NCBI GenBank assembly: GCA_022432975.1
Contig: CM039508.1
Location: 30,646,433-30,710,432 of the forward strand
Reading direction: 5' to 3'
Source: Begonia masoniana
Lineage: Eukaryota; Streptophyta; Magnoliopsida; Cucurbitales; Begoniaceae
DNA length: 64,000 nt
Shown: positions 1 to 11,945 of the stretch, piece after piece
Layout: the number at the start of each line of letters is the position of its first letter
Position numbering within the stretch: the stretch's first letter is position 1
Position numbers and translations under genes: made by a program
Notes under the pieces: generated by a model
Seen by the model: the letters and a program-made list of their open reading frames with translations, nothing else
What the model was told of the DNA's origin: nothing
Databases searched by the model: none

Positions 1-1895
1 AACCAAGAACTCCTAATGTCCATATCGCGTCCGGAAAGCTGTCTTTGGGATATCCTACGACTTAACCTTTAACTGGTAATACCCCGATCTCAGATCAATC
101 TTAGAAAATATCCAGGCTCCTTGCAGCTGATCAAATAGGTCATCAATCCCAGGCAACAGATACTTATTCTTAACAGTTAGCTTGTTCAATTCCCGGTAAT
201 CAACACACATTCGAAGCGACCTGTCCTTCTTTTTCACAAACAGTACGGGCGCTCCCCAAGGCGAGAAACTAGGGCGTATAAAGCCCTTGTCAACCAATTC
301 CTTCAACTGCTTCTTCAATTCTTTCAATTCAGGAGGAGCTAACCTGTAAGGTTTCTTCGACACAGGTTCAGCTCCAGGATATGTGTCAATGGCAAACTCG
401 ATTTCCCGGTCCGGAGGTAGACCAGGCAAATCATCCAGGAACACCTCGGGAAATTCACGAACAACTAAGACATCCTGAGGTTTCACTTCTACCAAAGAAT
501 GGACATTTACAACAGTTGCAAGAAAACAAATAAACTCACCCTTAACAGATTTCCGAGCATCCATCACTGAAAGCTTCTGTACTTGACTCAAAGACTGTAG
601 TGTAAGCTTCTCACCGTCCGGAGGATGAAACTTAACAGTTCCTGCTCTGTAATCGATAGTGGCATGGTGACGGAACAACCAATCCCTACCGAGTATTACA
701 TCATACTTGGTGATCCCCATAACTATCAAATCAACAGGCAATATTTTCTTTCCGACGGATATCGAACTATTCAGTACCATCTGATCTGAATGTAAACATT
801 CACCCGAAGGTAGCTTCACATCATAAAAACACCCAGCTAGACCTTACTTTACTGTGGGGCAATTGGTGGCTATATGACCGGGCTGGTTGCATTTGAAACA
901 TTGGGCAACTTTCGGCTTTGGACAATCACGGGAAACATGACCAGCCTCAAAACAGTTGTAACATTTCCCATCGTATTGCCCATACTCTCCCGAATGAGAT
1001 TTCTGGCACTTTGGACACTGTGGAAACCTTTTATTCTGTTGTTGCTGCGGCTTCTTGCTGCCTCTCTGATCACCCAAATTGCCTCTCGGTCTTTTGGTTC
1101 CTTGCTGCTGAGAAAATGATCCCGCTCGATTAAACTACGCTGTAATATCTCTAAACATCTTCTTCAGGGCTTCAACAGGTTTAAGAATTTTACTAGCAGT
1201 TGCCTCCACTTCTAAAGCCTTGGCCGTCACTCGAGTAAATGATATTCCATCAATTCCGAACATCTTCACTAGCATCTCAATCTCCGGCTTCAAGCCCTGC
1301 ACAAACTGAAAGATTTTTTCTTCCTCTCTGCTGACCAGATGGCTGGCAAATCGGGACAAAGATTCAAACTGCTGAATGTATTCTCCTACTGATTCGGTTT
1401 GCTTCAATGCCATAAACTCCAATCTCTTTGCAGCTTGGACTTTTCAGTTGTAATATTTATCATAAAATAACTCTTTGAATTCTTCCCAAGTCATGCTTTG
1501 AACATTAGTGGTAGCCTTTACTGTTTTCCACCAGCTTTGGGCACTGTTAGACAAGTGGAAAGTAGCACATTTCACCTTATTTTCCTCCACCTCCGCAACA
1601 TTAAACATGTTTCAATAGTACATATCCAACTTTCAGCCGTTGTCGGGTCAGTCAAACGTCCTTCAAATGCCGGAGGCTTTAACCTTCTAAAATGTTCTCC
1701 ACTGGAGCCCACTCCAGAGCCGGACCCCGCCGCCAAATTTTTCGGTAGCCCTTGACTCATAAAAATTCCGAGCAACTGCAATCGCACATTTAGTAAATCT
1801 CTGAGTTGCTTATTAGGGTCCTCAGGTGGTTCAGGCTCATTTGGTTCATTCCTAGGTCGTCCGGGCCGTCCGGGTCGTCCTGGGTTTCTTGTCAT
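1..1895 (-). pseudogene. E1 gag-pol 5' part, Ty3/gypsy chromovirus, broken
   Basis: Reads leftward: gag (1895 to about 1135), zinc knuckles (1077-844), C-terminal part of protease (819 to about 560), linker, then the N-terminal RT, which runs off the window. Seen: two CCHC knuckles (CYNCFEAGHVSRDC, CFKCNQPGHIATNC) and the RT entry LPPDREIEF followed by VDKGFIRPS. Gag and pol would build the particle and copy the RNA. Breaks: frameshift near 1572-1620, TGA at 1444-1446, TAG just left of 1140, a stop right after the knuckles and TAG at 55-57 in RT. The segment that should carry the protease DTGATHSF active site is missing between the knuckles and LPSGECLHS. Several stops look like C-to-T changes. 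Dead copy; RNase H and integrase would lie left of the window. Confidence 0.93.
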
Positions 1896-1904
1896 TTTCT
1901 ATTC

Positions 1905-1968
1905 CTGAAAAAAAGTTAGAAAAATCTAATCTTAGAAAGAAACTAACTAAAAGTAACGGAATACTTAT
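1905..1968 (-). other. Intron-like gap before E1 gag (donor mutated)
   Basis: Between the PBS and the gag ATG the sense strand reads CACCGACT/ATAAGTATTC, then a T-rich tract ending TTTTTTTCAG/GAATAGAAAATG. The same layout with intact GTAAGT is present before gag in E4 (21461-21520) and E9 (57790-57855). Here the donor is AT instead of GT, so this copy should not splice. The call rests on sequence comparison only. Confidence 0.4.
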
Positions 1969-2037
1969 AGTCGGTGAAGCACGTTGCATGGCGGCTGGCA
2001 TTGTCGGGTAATCCTTTGAACGACTTGACTACTTTTC

Positions 2038-2049
2038 GCTATGATACCA
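2038..2049 (-). other. E1 primer-binding site (initiator tRNA-Met type)
   Basis: The sense strand reads TGGTATCATAGC, three bases after the LTR end. The standard PBS complementary to initiator tRNA-Met is TGGTATCAGAGC, so there is one mismatch. It sets the element's orientation and marks 2053 as the LTR edge. Confidence 0.8.
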
Positions 2050-2052
2050 ACT

Positions 2053-4093
2053 TGTAACACCCCCGAACCCGCCCCGGCTCGGTGCACTACTTTGCTAAGC
2101 TATCCTGCGTTTAACGACGTTTAAAATAATTTTCGATAAAATTTTGACTCGGTTTTTGGGTTTCTCGAACCCTCACTTTTTGTTGGAAAACATGCCCAAA
2201 ATACGTTTAAACCAAAACCTAAAACCAAAACCAAAAATCAAACTAGTTTAAAATTCCAAATATTTGCAACCACTATCCAACAACACAACCGACTCGTAAA
2301 CGTTCAAAATAGCTAAGAAAATATTTACAACACAACATACTAAATCTCTCAACTTTTCTAACTTTTCTCCAAGCAAATCCTTTCCAAAATACATATAAAA
2401 ACATTATTCATCAAACTCCCACAAAATACCCGAGGAAGTAGTCATGACGCCCCGACAATAGCCTGCACCGGCATACTCCATGCATCACCAACTGCTGTCT
2501 AATCCTAGACTATAGAACACAAAACGTAAGCCTAATACTTAGTAAATAGGGCATAACGAATGCTATGAAAACACTATGCAGCCAATCCTATCACATGCTG
2601 TTTCGAACACTCAGTTGTGCTTATTTGCCGTTCATTGCTTTAATCATTTCATAAGCCGGGTGGATCGGGTGAGCTCACATCCCATAATCATACAGGACGG
2701 CCATTCCCAGAACCACCATTACATATTTTAGCCGATCAATCCTTCATAGAGGTCCCCTCGGGGTGCTACGCTCCAACACTTATTTCCAACAAGGCTACTC
2801 CAATCAAGACTCAGTGTTTTAGCTGGTCATCTCTCATAGAGATCCCTTCGGAGTGCTACACTCCAGCTTTTGTTCCTGACAAGGCACTTTAATCAAGAAA
2901 ATTTTTGTCGTTCACTTTATCTGATTACATTTCACGCTCACATACTTACCATGCAATAAAATAAACCATGATGCATGTCAACGAATATGCAACATACACC
3001 ACACAACAAGAAATAAATAACTGTTAACACTACCATTCTATGGTGTAGGCCCAAAGGCGAAACGATTCAATCCACTACTTACCTGACTGCTCGGCTTTAA
3101 GTTGCTCACTTCGTCCAATAATTTACTCGCTCGATCACCTAAAATAAAAAAACTTAACTTAGTAAGCAACTAATAAATCACTGAGGAATTCTTAAACCTA
3201 AACTAACCAAAATTAAACCACAATTTAGATAACCAACACCCTAAGCCTTAAAACCCGATTTTTACTACTAATTTTACCGTCCAAGTTCAAACGGCCATAA
3301 CTTTCTCGTTTTTCAACGGATTTTGACGTGCCACCCAAATCTGGAAACCTCTACACGTCTACTATCCATTGAAATACTTAAATTAACCAAATGAATCACT
3401 TGGCCAATTCGAATTCCCCAAGAACAGAATCAGCCCTTTAATCCAAAAATCCAGTTTTTCTCTAATTCACTTCCAATCTTCCACTTCTCCCTACAAACCA
3501 CCAAAACTAATCCATTTAACAACTAAATCATCAAATTTGGAAATAAATCTAACATTTAAGCTCAAATTTTCGGACTCCATGGTTAGGGTTTTCCAAACCT
3601 AACCAAAACCAACCAAAACACTTCGAAAACAACAACAATCTACTCCTATTTGCACTTCCAACAAAACCCATCAAATTTTACCTTGAACTCCTTGAAAAAT
3701 GTGATACAGAGAAGGTGAAAGCCCTAACAATGGCTGCCTTTCGATGGAGGAAGGAGAAGAAGACAATAATACTGTCTTCAAATCCTTACTTTTCTTCCTT
3801 TTTATAAAACCCCTTTTCACCTTTTTCCTTGCCTCCACCAAAATTTCTCATTTTACACATTAACCCCCAGTCCACCACACTTCAACGTGAACCCCCCGTC
3901 AAGCCCTCACTTTCCCTTATTAATTCACTTACACTAAGTCAAAAGAAAAGTCAAATATAACATTTAAATAGATTTCTATTGATTACCATTTCCATTGACT
4001 TTTCAACCCTTTGAATTTTCAGCAATAACACTTAACTACCCTAACCACCTAATCCAAGGCACAAGTGCGTACAGGAAATACCTAGGTGTTACA
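2053..4093 (-). mobile_element. E1 5' LTR (minus orientation), 2041 bp
   Basis: Bounded by TGTAACACC at 2053 and GGTGTTACA ending at 4093, the TG...CA ends and short inverted termini typical of LTRs. It is followed inward by the PBS. The sense strand has a TATA-like TATAAAAAGG at 3806-3797 and, about 27 bp downstream, a 7-bp inverted repeat (3759-3765/3773-3779). A donor-like CAG/GTAAGT lies at 3082-3077. The usual GGTGTAG/GTGA acceptor is replaced by GTCTAG/GATT near 2506. Its start resembles the E6 LTR (41041). The right flank is AAACT; the matching TSD would be outside the window. Confidence 0.88.
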
Positions 4094-5147
4094 AAACTGG
4101 CATGAGAACAACCTTAATAGTCAAACAGAACACTACGAGATTTTAACAAGCAAGACATTAGCAGAGAAGAACAAAAATAGAAACAGAGACACAAAACATA
4201 ATTGACGCAGAAACAAAAAACAAAGAGATCAAAACATCAAAAGCCAGGTTCGGCTTGGATACCAAATGTTACACTACTGGCCTATAAATGGGGGAAGGAA
4301 ACACAAGCGGAAGACTCAAAATGAAAACAATGATCGGTGCTCAAAGAACACCCCAAAAACAGACACTAACATCAAAACAGAGAAGTGGAAAACAAAAAAA
4401 GGCAAAGAAAGAAAATGAATGATACCGAGAAGTGGGCAAGTCTGCAAACTTCTCAAAGAACACCGTGGAGTGGATGGACCGATGAGGGAACTATCGCTGG
4501 GAGAAAAGGATGCTCACTGCACGTTTTGGGAAAGCCTTCCTTCGAGAAGCGAATGAGAGCTCCAGCTGGGGGACACGACCTTGCATACGCAGCTTCATCC
4601 TCAGAAGAGGCCGATAGGATGGAAGTCGATGACCCATGGCTGGTTCAGAGCAATTGGCACCATTGGACAAATGATCCTTCGCGGGTGAAGAATTCACAGA
4701 GCTGGGAACTAAGGTTTCGCTGTCCATCTTCAGTCGAGCTCGTGTGAGAGCTGATAGAAGACGACTAAGGATTCCTCCGAACAACCTTGACCTTGAGGAA
4801 TGCTGGGGCAAAGCCATTCAGGTTGCTGTCACAGGCTAAGCCGAGAGAGAACCTCTCTGCACGGAGAAACTCCGACAATTGAAGAACACTCTTCTATTTC
4901 CAAATATTCGATTCACTAAACTTTATTATAAAGCTATAGGAGAAGCTTAAATAAGCAGGAGAAGAGAGGTGGAGCTTTCTGGCGAATAAGCTGAAGCAAA
5001 TGACCGTTGGAGGAATTATGCCATTGGAGGTAGCTGTTGGAGTGAACCAGGTCAAGCGAACCGGACCGACTGGATGAACCGATGTTGTTGGTGATCTTTC
5101 TGCTTGTGCTGGGCGTGACCTGGTGCGTGCACTATCGCTGCCTTGCA
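4094..5147 (-). mobile_element. Copia-like LTR and leader remnant
   Basis: On the minus strand a presumed LTR ends GTGTAACA at 4267 and is followed by TTTGGTATCCAAGCC, a PBS-like match to initiator tRNA-Met (4264-4254). The leader (4266-4094) is cut by E1. The presumed LTR extends right to about 5147, where a PPR-like coding fragment starts. TATA-like AT-rich sequence lies near 4925-4960. No gag or pol is preserved, so the superfamily call is inferred from size and PBS placement, and the right boundary is a guess. Predicted reading frames inside the LTR on either strand are not credible genes. Confidence 0.5.
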
Positions 5148-5259
5148 TGCTAATGCCCGCCAGCTATTCGATGAAATGCCTCAAAGAAAAATAGCTTCTT
5201 GCTCCTTGCCTTTAGCCTTTCAAAGTCTTTTGGAAAATTATTACAAACATATATTCTAA
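5146..5259 (+). pseudogene. PPR-repeat protein fragment
   Basis: Frame 5146 translates to HANARQLFDEMPQRKIAS, then leaves the family pattern and stops at 5257-5259. ARQLFDEMPQRN(V/I)xSW is the characteristic end of one repeat and start of the next in plant PLS-class pentatricopeptide proteins, which bind organelle RNA. Only about 17 residues match, with no ATG and no neighbouring repeat. It is best read as a gene shred next to or cut by the Copia-like LTR. A chance match is possible but unlikely for this motif. Confidence 0.5.
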
Positions 5260-6041
5260 AAGAAACAAGCTAAAGTTTGCCAATTAGCGAAGTTTTAAAC
5301 GAAACTAAAGTTTCTTAAAATATACAAATTAAATACAAAGTTTGGTTTACATAATTTGAAATAAAGGAAAACAAATTCCTTCTTCATGGATTTTTGTCCA
5401 AGCCTTGAGAAGTCTTTCAGCTACAAAATTATACAAGCCCATTAAAAAGAAAATAGATAAATACTTACCTTGGCTTGTGCTGGATGGATCGGGTAGGCAT
5501 ATCAACCAAACTGATAGGTGTGCTAGATTTCTTATCTGCGAGCTAGACTTCAAAATTTACTACCCATTCACTAAATCAGAATGGAACCCGATTGAGGGTG
5601 ATTGTACTAAATAGAAAATTCTTCTCCATGAATGAGATAAATTGGTATCGTCTCCTTTAGCATTCCATAACTACTTGGTTTGCAAATAACCAATTCATTC
5701 TCAGTATCACATCAAACTAGTACACTAACATCAAAATTAAGCCACCGAAACCTGATGTTTACCAAATCTTATTACACAAGTTTTTCAATATTAGATCATC
5801 ACTAAATCACCTTTTAGTGGTGATTCCACATATAGGGCACACGATAGGTACACAATATCTCAGTGCAACAAAAATTGACTCTTATTGTATACAATTAAAA
5901 GTACTCGAATCGAATCAAATTCTAACCTTAGAGTGAAACAATCGATAGATACCTTTTATTATAGCTTAATCATGTTTTTTATTAGGATAACCAAATGCAT
6001 ATACTTTCGTCTGTTCTCTAGTTTGAAACTAATCTCTTCCT
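5260..6041. other. AT-rich unassigned DNA
   Basis: No coding frame longer than about 70 residues, no LTR termini, no tandem repeat. I see nothing that identifies it. It could be host intergenic or intronic sequence, or an old transposon. Confidence 0.4.
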
Positions 6042-6700
6042 CTAGGTCTGATGGACCCTCCCTGACCTACCTATTTGAATATGAAGGTTCAGTTGGATTA
6101 CTAACTTGTTAACTACCCTAAGGTCTCCAAGTTGCTTTTGCAACTCTTTGTGGTCAATATCATTTAATATATACCAACTTCCCACAATAATAGCACTTTT
6201 TTTGCCACGATCCTCCCTTAGAAGCATTGCTATTCCTACCTTTTCTTTCTTGGATTTCCCAAAATCTTGATTACTGTAGAGTTGATTTATACTTTTTATT
6301 CTATTCACTACCACTTCCGCTAATGCTACTACTTTCTTTTCTGATCTTCATTTACTATTTCAGTTTCCAATCTTTGAATCCACCTACCAACTCCTTCTCA
6401 ACAAGTTTAATACACTCCACTACTTCAAGGTATGATGTGAGCATTAATGATACCAATTGAATAGAAATGGAATGTCGCAGTCCTTGTCGAAACTTCAAAG
6501 CCTTAGTAATTTCATCTATCAAAAATTGACTAGCATACACCTTGTTAATTCTTCAAATTTTTCCTTGTAATCTGCCACTATCATGTTACTTTGTCAAATT
6601 ACCAATAGAAAGAACCTCTATAAACATAGGTTCAAATTTATCCCATGTCTCGAGCTCACTCCTAGATTCCATAACATGATCCCACCATCTATTAGTGTAG
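6042..6700 (-). pseudogene. Old Ty3/gypsy gag remnant
   Basis: Reading leftward from about 6700, the minus strand gives RWWDHVMESR, then TWDKFEPMFIEVL, a broken DYKEKFEELTR-like stretch, and then LKFRQGLRHSISIQLVSL and YLEVVECIKLVEKEL. This is the order of the retrotransposon gag domain (WWD, TWxxF, YxxxFxxL, FxxGLxxxI, ALxxE). Stops and frameshifts interrupt it and no zinc knuckle is left. It diverges strongly from the other gags in the window, so it is an older, separate family. After 6355 the frame gives only a weak continuation to 6042. Confidence 0.6.
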
Positions 6701-7518
6701 AAATTGGAATTTTTATATTAAGTAAATTCTACGTGTAAACTTTTCACGTTATGAAGGGTTAACGTGTCATGGGTGTACTTGTTTTGTCTAGCCAAGAATG
6801 GATAAATGTATTGACTTAATTGCAGGTTAAATGTCTCTGCTGTAGCACATTCTCTATGGTTATGAATCTTTTGTTTTGATTGTATTATTGCCCAAATATC
6901 AGCTTGTTTGCATCAGCTTTCTGTTGATGATATATCACATTTCTAAAATCAAACTGCTGGTAACCTATTTGCTGATTGGAACTTACTGTTTTTGGTTGAT
7001 AAAAAGACTAATATTCGATTTAAGGTGTAGTCGAGAAAAGCATGTAATAAAGCTGAAATTTACCAAGTTATTACTGCTCTCTTTCACCATTTCAAATGTT
7101 GTTATTCCCTATAGTTTTAGGACAAATTGTTGCTGCATATTTTCATTAAAACTGTGGTGAATATTCTGCTCTAAATCTTAAAAAAAAAACGTGCAAGAAA
7201 ATTGTTTCTAATCAACTTGTTTGCCTCTTTGCTGAATTCTGTTTGTTGGTTTTTCCTACAGCAAAATACTTGTAACATTTCTAGCATTTTAAAGATTAAA
7301 CAAGAGAGAAAATGAAGACAAAATATAATTCTAAATTTGTTCTATGTTGTTCTTGTTTTCCAAACTGTTTTCACTAGTTTCTGTATTCTTTTTTTTTTCG
7401 ATTTCTTGGGTATGCTGCAGAATCTTTTGCTGCTCTGTTAATAATCAATCACCAAGGTTAAATGCGGGGATTTAAGTGAAAAATTTGCAACACCCATTTC
7501 CTGTTTTAGTGAAAGATT
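6701..7518. other. AT-rich unassigned DNA, host side of the E2 insertion
   Basis: No supported gene. Because E2 is flanked by GTTTT on both sides, this stretch and 11951-12122 were contiguous before E2 inserted. Confidence 0.4.
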
Positions 7519-7523
7519 GTTTT
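7519..7523 (+). repeat. Target-site duplication of E2, left copy (GTTTT)
   Basis: GTTTT here and at 11946-11950 flank the unit 7524-11945, which starts TGTAACG and ends TTATTACA. A matched 5-bp duplication is the signature of integrase-mediated insertion and fixes both ends of E2. Confidence 0.85.
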
Positions 7524-7592
7524 TGTAACGCCCCGAAAACCCACCCGAGTTCCTGGTGCGCACAGGGACTGCTCTTGCTCTGATACCGTAAC
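7524..7592 (-). mobile_element. E2 residual interior with PBS and terminal stub
   Basis: Only about 69 bp separate the LTR from the left TSD. The sense strand reads GTTACGGTATCAGAGCAAG directly after the LTR end, a PBS with CGGTATCAGAGC, and ends ...GGGGCGTTACA, matching the last bases of the LTR. Gag, pol and nearly all of the second LTR are gone, yet the outer end and TSD are kept. I infer an internal deletion reaching from the leader into the 3' LTR. Confidence 0.7.
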
Positions 7593-8328
7593 TGTAACGC
7601 CCTAAGTCACCACGATCCGGTTCGTTACAAGGACTACTCTGATTTAAACGACTCCCTTTGACTACTATATCATTCACTTAACTACTAACGCAAGGAATCC
7701 ATTTTAGTTAAACGGACACAGTGGAATTAAAACTAACCTCCTGAAGCTCTTTTATGTCTTACCTCACTGTCTAGACTCACTAATTTCCCTTAATCCTAAC
7801 CGTTAAGCACTACGGCGTCCTCCTCAAAAATCTCAGCAAAGTAACGCCTGAAAATGGCGCCCCCAAAATGCTAAATACCTACATAAAAGCCAATCCTCAA
7901 CCAATCTAGAAAATTCCTAACCATCTAACCAACCTATGAATCTCCAACAATTAACATACCGTAGAGAAATGCTATCAACCATAATGAAGAAAAAAATCCA
8001 CAATACAAGGTAATACATCACCCTGAACTATAACTAAATACAACAGGATACACAATACTCTCATAAAATAACCTACTCTCGATCAACACCATACAGTGGC
8101 TCCTCCATGGGTCGGGTCGCCCTAACACTGCCATCAACCGGGGCCCTAGTCGCACGCCACCAACTGTCACCTACTCCTAGTTAGACTCTCGGTACCTACC
8201 CTCCAGCTCAACAGTACCTACACCGCAGAACACACCATAAGCTCAAAGTTTAGCAAGTAAAGTGCTGAAAACTAAACGTGAAGCATGAAAACTAGTTATG
8301 CAATCCTATCACATGCCAGGTCACCTAG

Positions 8329-9046
8329 CCTGCACAAGACTCCCAACATACGTACAACTGACCCTCTGCCTGCACAAGACTCCCAACATACGTACAACTG
8401 ACCCTCAGCCTGCACAAGACTCCCAACATACGTACAACTGACCCACAGCCTGCACAAGACTCCCAACATACGTACAACTGACCCTCAGCCTGCACAAGAC
8501 TCCAACATACGTACAACTGACCCTCAGCCTGCACAAGACTCCCAACATACGTACAACTGACCCTCAGCCTGCACAAGACTCCCAACATACGTACAACTGA
8601 CCCTCAGCCTGCACAAGACTCCCAACATACGTACAACTGACCCTCAGCCTGCACAAGACTCCCAACATACGTACAACTGACCCTCAGCCTGCACAAGACT
8701 CCCAACATACGTACAACTGACCCTCAGCCTGCACAAGACTCCAACATACGTACAACTGACCCTCAGCCTGCACAAGACTCCCAACATACGTACAACTGAC
8801 CCTCAGCCTGCACAAGACTCCCAACATACGTACAACTGACCCTCAGCCTGCACAAGACTCCCAACATACGTACAACTGACCCTCAGCCTGCACAAGACTC
8901 CCAACATACGTACAATTGACCCTCAGCCTGCACAAGAGTCCCAACATAAGTACAACTGACCTTCAACCTGCACAAGAGTCCCAACATATGTACAACTGAC
9001 CTTCAGCCTGCACAAGACTCCCAACATAAGTACAACTGACCTTCAA
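8329..9046 (+). repeat. 40-bp tandem array in E2 LTR, about 18 copies
   Basis: The unit begins CCTGCACAAGACTCCCAACA and contains ACGTACAACTGACC. Copies are 39-40 bp and near identical in the centre, more diverged at the right end (9000s). Reading frames across it are periodicity artefacts. It lies inside the putative LTR intron. Confidence 0.95.
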
Positions 9047-10730
9047 CTCACAAGAGCACACCAGGAGGGACTCAACCACTCAACCTGGGCCATCACGGAC
9101 ACCCGCACAAGAGCACACCAGGAGGGACTCAACCACTCAACCCTGGGCCCAAGCAGGCATCACAATAGCTCACCAGAAAGGAATCAACCATCACTCTAAC
9201 CTGGGCCATCACGGACACCTGCATAAGAGCACACCAGGAGGGACTCAACCACTCAACCTTGGGCTCAAGCAGACATCACAATAGCTCGCCAGGAAGGAAT
9301 CAACTATAACCCTAACTCGGACCATCACGGACACCCGCACAAGAGCACACCAGGAGGGACTCAACCACTCAACCTTGGGCTCAAGCAGACATCACAATAG
9401 CTCGCCAGGAAGGAATCAACTATAACCCTAACTCGGACCATCACGGACACCCGCACAAGAGCACACCAGGAGGGACTCAACCACTCAACCTTGGGCTCAA
9501 GCAGACATCACAATAGCTCGCCAGGAAGGAATCAACTATAACCCTAACTCGGACCATCACGGACACCCGCACAAGAGCACACCAGGAGGGACTCAACCAC
9601 TCAACCTTGGGCTCAAGCAGACATCACAATAGCTCGCGAGAAAGGAATCAACTATAACCCTAACTCGGACCATCACGGACACCCGCACAAGAGCACACCA
9701 GGAGGGACTCAACCACTCAACCTTGGGCTCAAGCAGACATCACAATAGCTCGCGAGAAAGGAATCAACTATTACCCTAACCTGGGCCATCACGGACACCC
9801 GCACAAGAGCACACCAGGAGGGACTCAACCACTCAACCTTGGGCTCAAGCAGACATCACAATAGCTCGCGAGAAAGGAATCAACTATTACCCTAACCTGG
9901 GCCATCACGGACACCTGCATAAGAGCACACCAGGAGGGACTCAACCACTCAACCTTGGGCTCAAGCAGACATCACAATAGCTCGCCAGGAAGGAATCAAC
10001 TATAACCCTAACTCGGACCATCACGGACACCCGCACAAGAGCACACCAGGAGGGACTCAACCACTCAACCTTGGGCTCAAGCAGGCATCACAATAGCTCG
10101 CCAGGAATGAATCAACTATCACCCTAACTCGGACCATCACGGACACCCGCACAAGAGCACACCAGGAGGGACTCAACCACTCAACCCTGGGCCCAAGCAG
10201 GCATCACAATAGCTCGCCAGGAAGGAATCAACTATAACCCTAACTCGGACCATCACGGACACCCTCACAAGAGCACACCAGGAGGGACTCAACCACTCAA
10301 CCTTGGGCCCAAGCAGGCATCACAATAGCTCGCCAGGAATGAATCAACTATCACCCTAACTCGGACCATCACGGACACCCGCACAAGAGCACACCAGGAG
10401 GGACTCAACCACTCAACCTTGGGCCCAAGCAAGCATCACAATAGCTCGCCAAGAAGGAATAAACTATCACCCTAACCTAGGCCATCACGGACACCCTCAC
10501 AAGAGCACACCAGGAGGGACTCAACCACTCAACCCTGGGCCCAAGCAGGCATCACAATAGCTCGCGAGAAAGGAATCAACTATTACCCTAACCTGGGCCA
10601 TCACGGACACCCGCACAAGAGCACACCAGGAGTGACTCAACCACTCAACCCTGGGCCCAAGCAGATATCACAATAGCTCACCAGGAGGAAATTAAATATC
10701 ACTCTAACCTGGGCCATCACGGACACCCAC
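9047..10730 (+). repeat. About 116-bp tandem array in E2 LTR, about 14 copies
   Basis: Each unit has CACAAGAGCACACCAGGAGG, CCTTGGGCTCAAGCAGACAT, ATAGCTCGCCAGGAAGGAAT and CCATCACGGACACCCGC in order. Repeats start about 116 bp apart (for example 9331 and 9447). It follows the 40-bp array directly and ends just before the donor-like site at 10742. Solo LTR S1 carries diverged matches near 17400-17500. Confidence 0.93.
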
Positions 10731-11684
10731 ACTACTACTTACCTGGCATCCTAGCTTATTTTGGATGCTCGGTTTCCTGTCCTCTTATGGCTCGACCTAA
10801 GACAAAATTCAAACTTCATTAGAATCAAGCTTACGTTAACCAATCCACTCTCAAACTACTATCTCTAGCCTAACCCAACTAAAGCTCAACTAAACGGGTC
10901 GTTAATTTGGCTCGGTTAAAAACGTCCAAAAACTTAACTCTTCATCCAATTTCACCAATTTCATTGTCAATTAACCCCATTAAGTTCAATTTAAACTTTC
11001 CACAACACAAATTGAGGGTTCCCCACTCGGAAACTCGAATTTCACCTAAAATTTGAATTTACGTAACTTTTTCTACGCTTATCGGAATGACTCGATTTCA
11101 GCGGCTAAACGTTCCCCATAAAACCTAATTTAACATACTAGAAAGGTTTTTAAAATAATTACCCGCTGCTAGGTCAAAACCCCCCAAAAATAGAATTGGG
11201 TTTAAAGCTCACAATTCCCTTTTTCGATTTTTCAACAAAACTCGCTCGATTCCTCACTAATCTATCACATTCTAACGTATTAAGCATGATTTAACAACAA
11301 TTTGAAGTTTCAAATTCAGAAAACCCAAATTTTATAGCACACACCTCTCGGCTTTCTCCTTGAAAATAGGGGTATCCTAGCCCACCGAGGATCAGCCCTC
11401 ACACACCTCTAAATCCCCCAAATTTTCATCACAAAAAAACCAAGAAATTGACCCAATTCGCTCATCACTCAGACTACGCCTTGGCTGATCGATAGAGAGG
11501 AAAATAGGGAGGAGAAACTCACCAATTTTTGTCAAGACTTGAGCACGAAATTGAAGAACAAGAGAGAGTTCAGCTCGTCGGAGCTTGCTCGTCTGAACAG
11601 TGACCGGAACGGCCTGGTCTTCGTCGGAGGGGTGTTGCTCGCGCTCTTTCTCTCGTCGGGGTGGGGGGCTCGGGTTACAGAAGC

Positions 11685-11711
11685 AGAATGGCTTCTTCAT
11701 GAAGCCATTCT
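11685..11711 (-). promoter_or_regulatory. Inverted repeat at predicted transcription start of E2 LTR
   Basis: AGAATGGCTTC (11685-11695) and GAAGCCATTCT (11701-11711) form a perfect 11-bp stem with a 5-nt loop. The loop centre lies about 33 bp downstream of the start of sense TATAAAAATTT (11731), where initiation is expected. The E9 LTR has the same AGAATGGC core at the same spacing. Confidence 0.55.
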
Positions 11712-11945
11712 ATTTTCTTTAAATTTTTATATTTTTTTTATTTTTAAGCTAAATTACTAAATTGCCCTCACATGTTTGAACTTCCATATTTCTGTTAAGT
11801 TCGCGTCTTCTTGACCTAAAATTTTTGAAATCCTATTCCAATAAAGTCCTAAGTTTTTTAATAAACTAAATAACCCGTTAAAATTCCTAATGGAAAATTC
11901 TAACATGACTTTTAATTTACTCGCTAAAATTTTCGGGTTATTACA

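Larger units (their letters stand above)
7593..11945 (-). mobile_element. E2 LTR, about 4.35 kb, array-bearing
   Basis: Sense strand starts TGTAATAACCCG at 11945 and ends GGGCGTTACA at 7593. More than half of it is two tandem arrays (8329-9046 and 9047-10730). Intron-like signals bracket the arrays: CCAG/GTAAGT at 10742-10737 and GGTGTAG/GTAC at 8218, preceded by TTGCTAAAC. A TATA-like TATAAAAATTT begins at 11731, with an 11-bp inverted repeat just downstream. Flanked by GTTTT. No coding sequence is credible inside it. Confidence 0.85.

Noticed and set aside
4385..4817. 120- and 108-codon frames on opposite strands
   Set aside because: Both fall inside the Copia-like LTR; no homology recognised, and mutual antisense overlap makes coding unlikely.
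7571..7588. tRNA-like sequence (GCTCTGATACC)
   Set aside because: It is the primer-binding site, complementary to the 3' end of initiator tRNA-Met, with no tRNA body around it. The same holds for 2038-2049, 21375-21386 and 57704-57714.
8325..10730. CRISPR-like appearance of the 40-bp and 116-bp arrays
   Set aside because: No unique spacers; whole units repeat, inside a plant LTR with flanking TSD. Ordinary tandem duplication.
11392..11760. Frames of 102 and 73 codons at the left end of the E2 LTR
   Set aside because: They lie in the LTR promoter/leader on opposite strands, overlap the TATA-hairpin region and resemble no protein.
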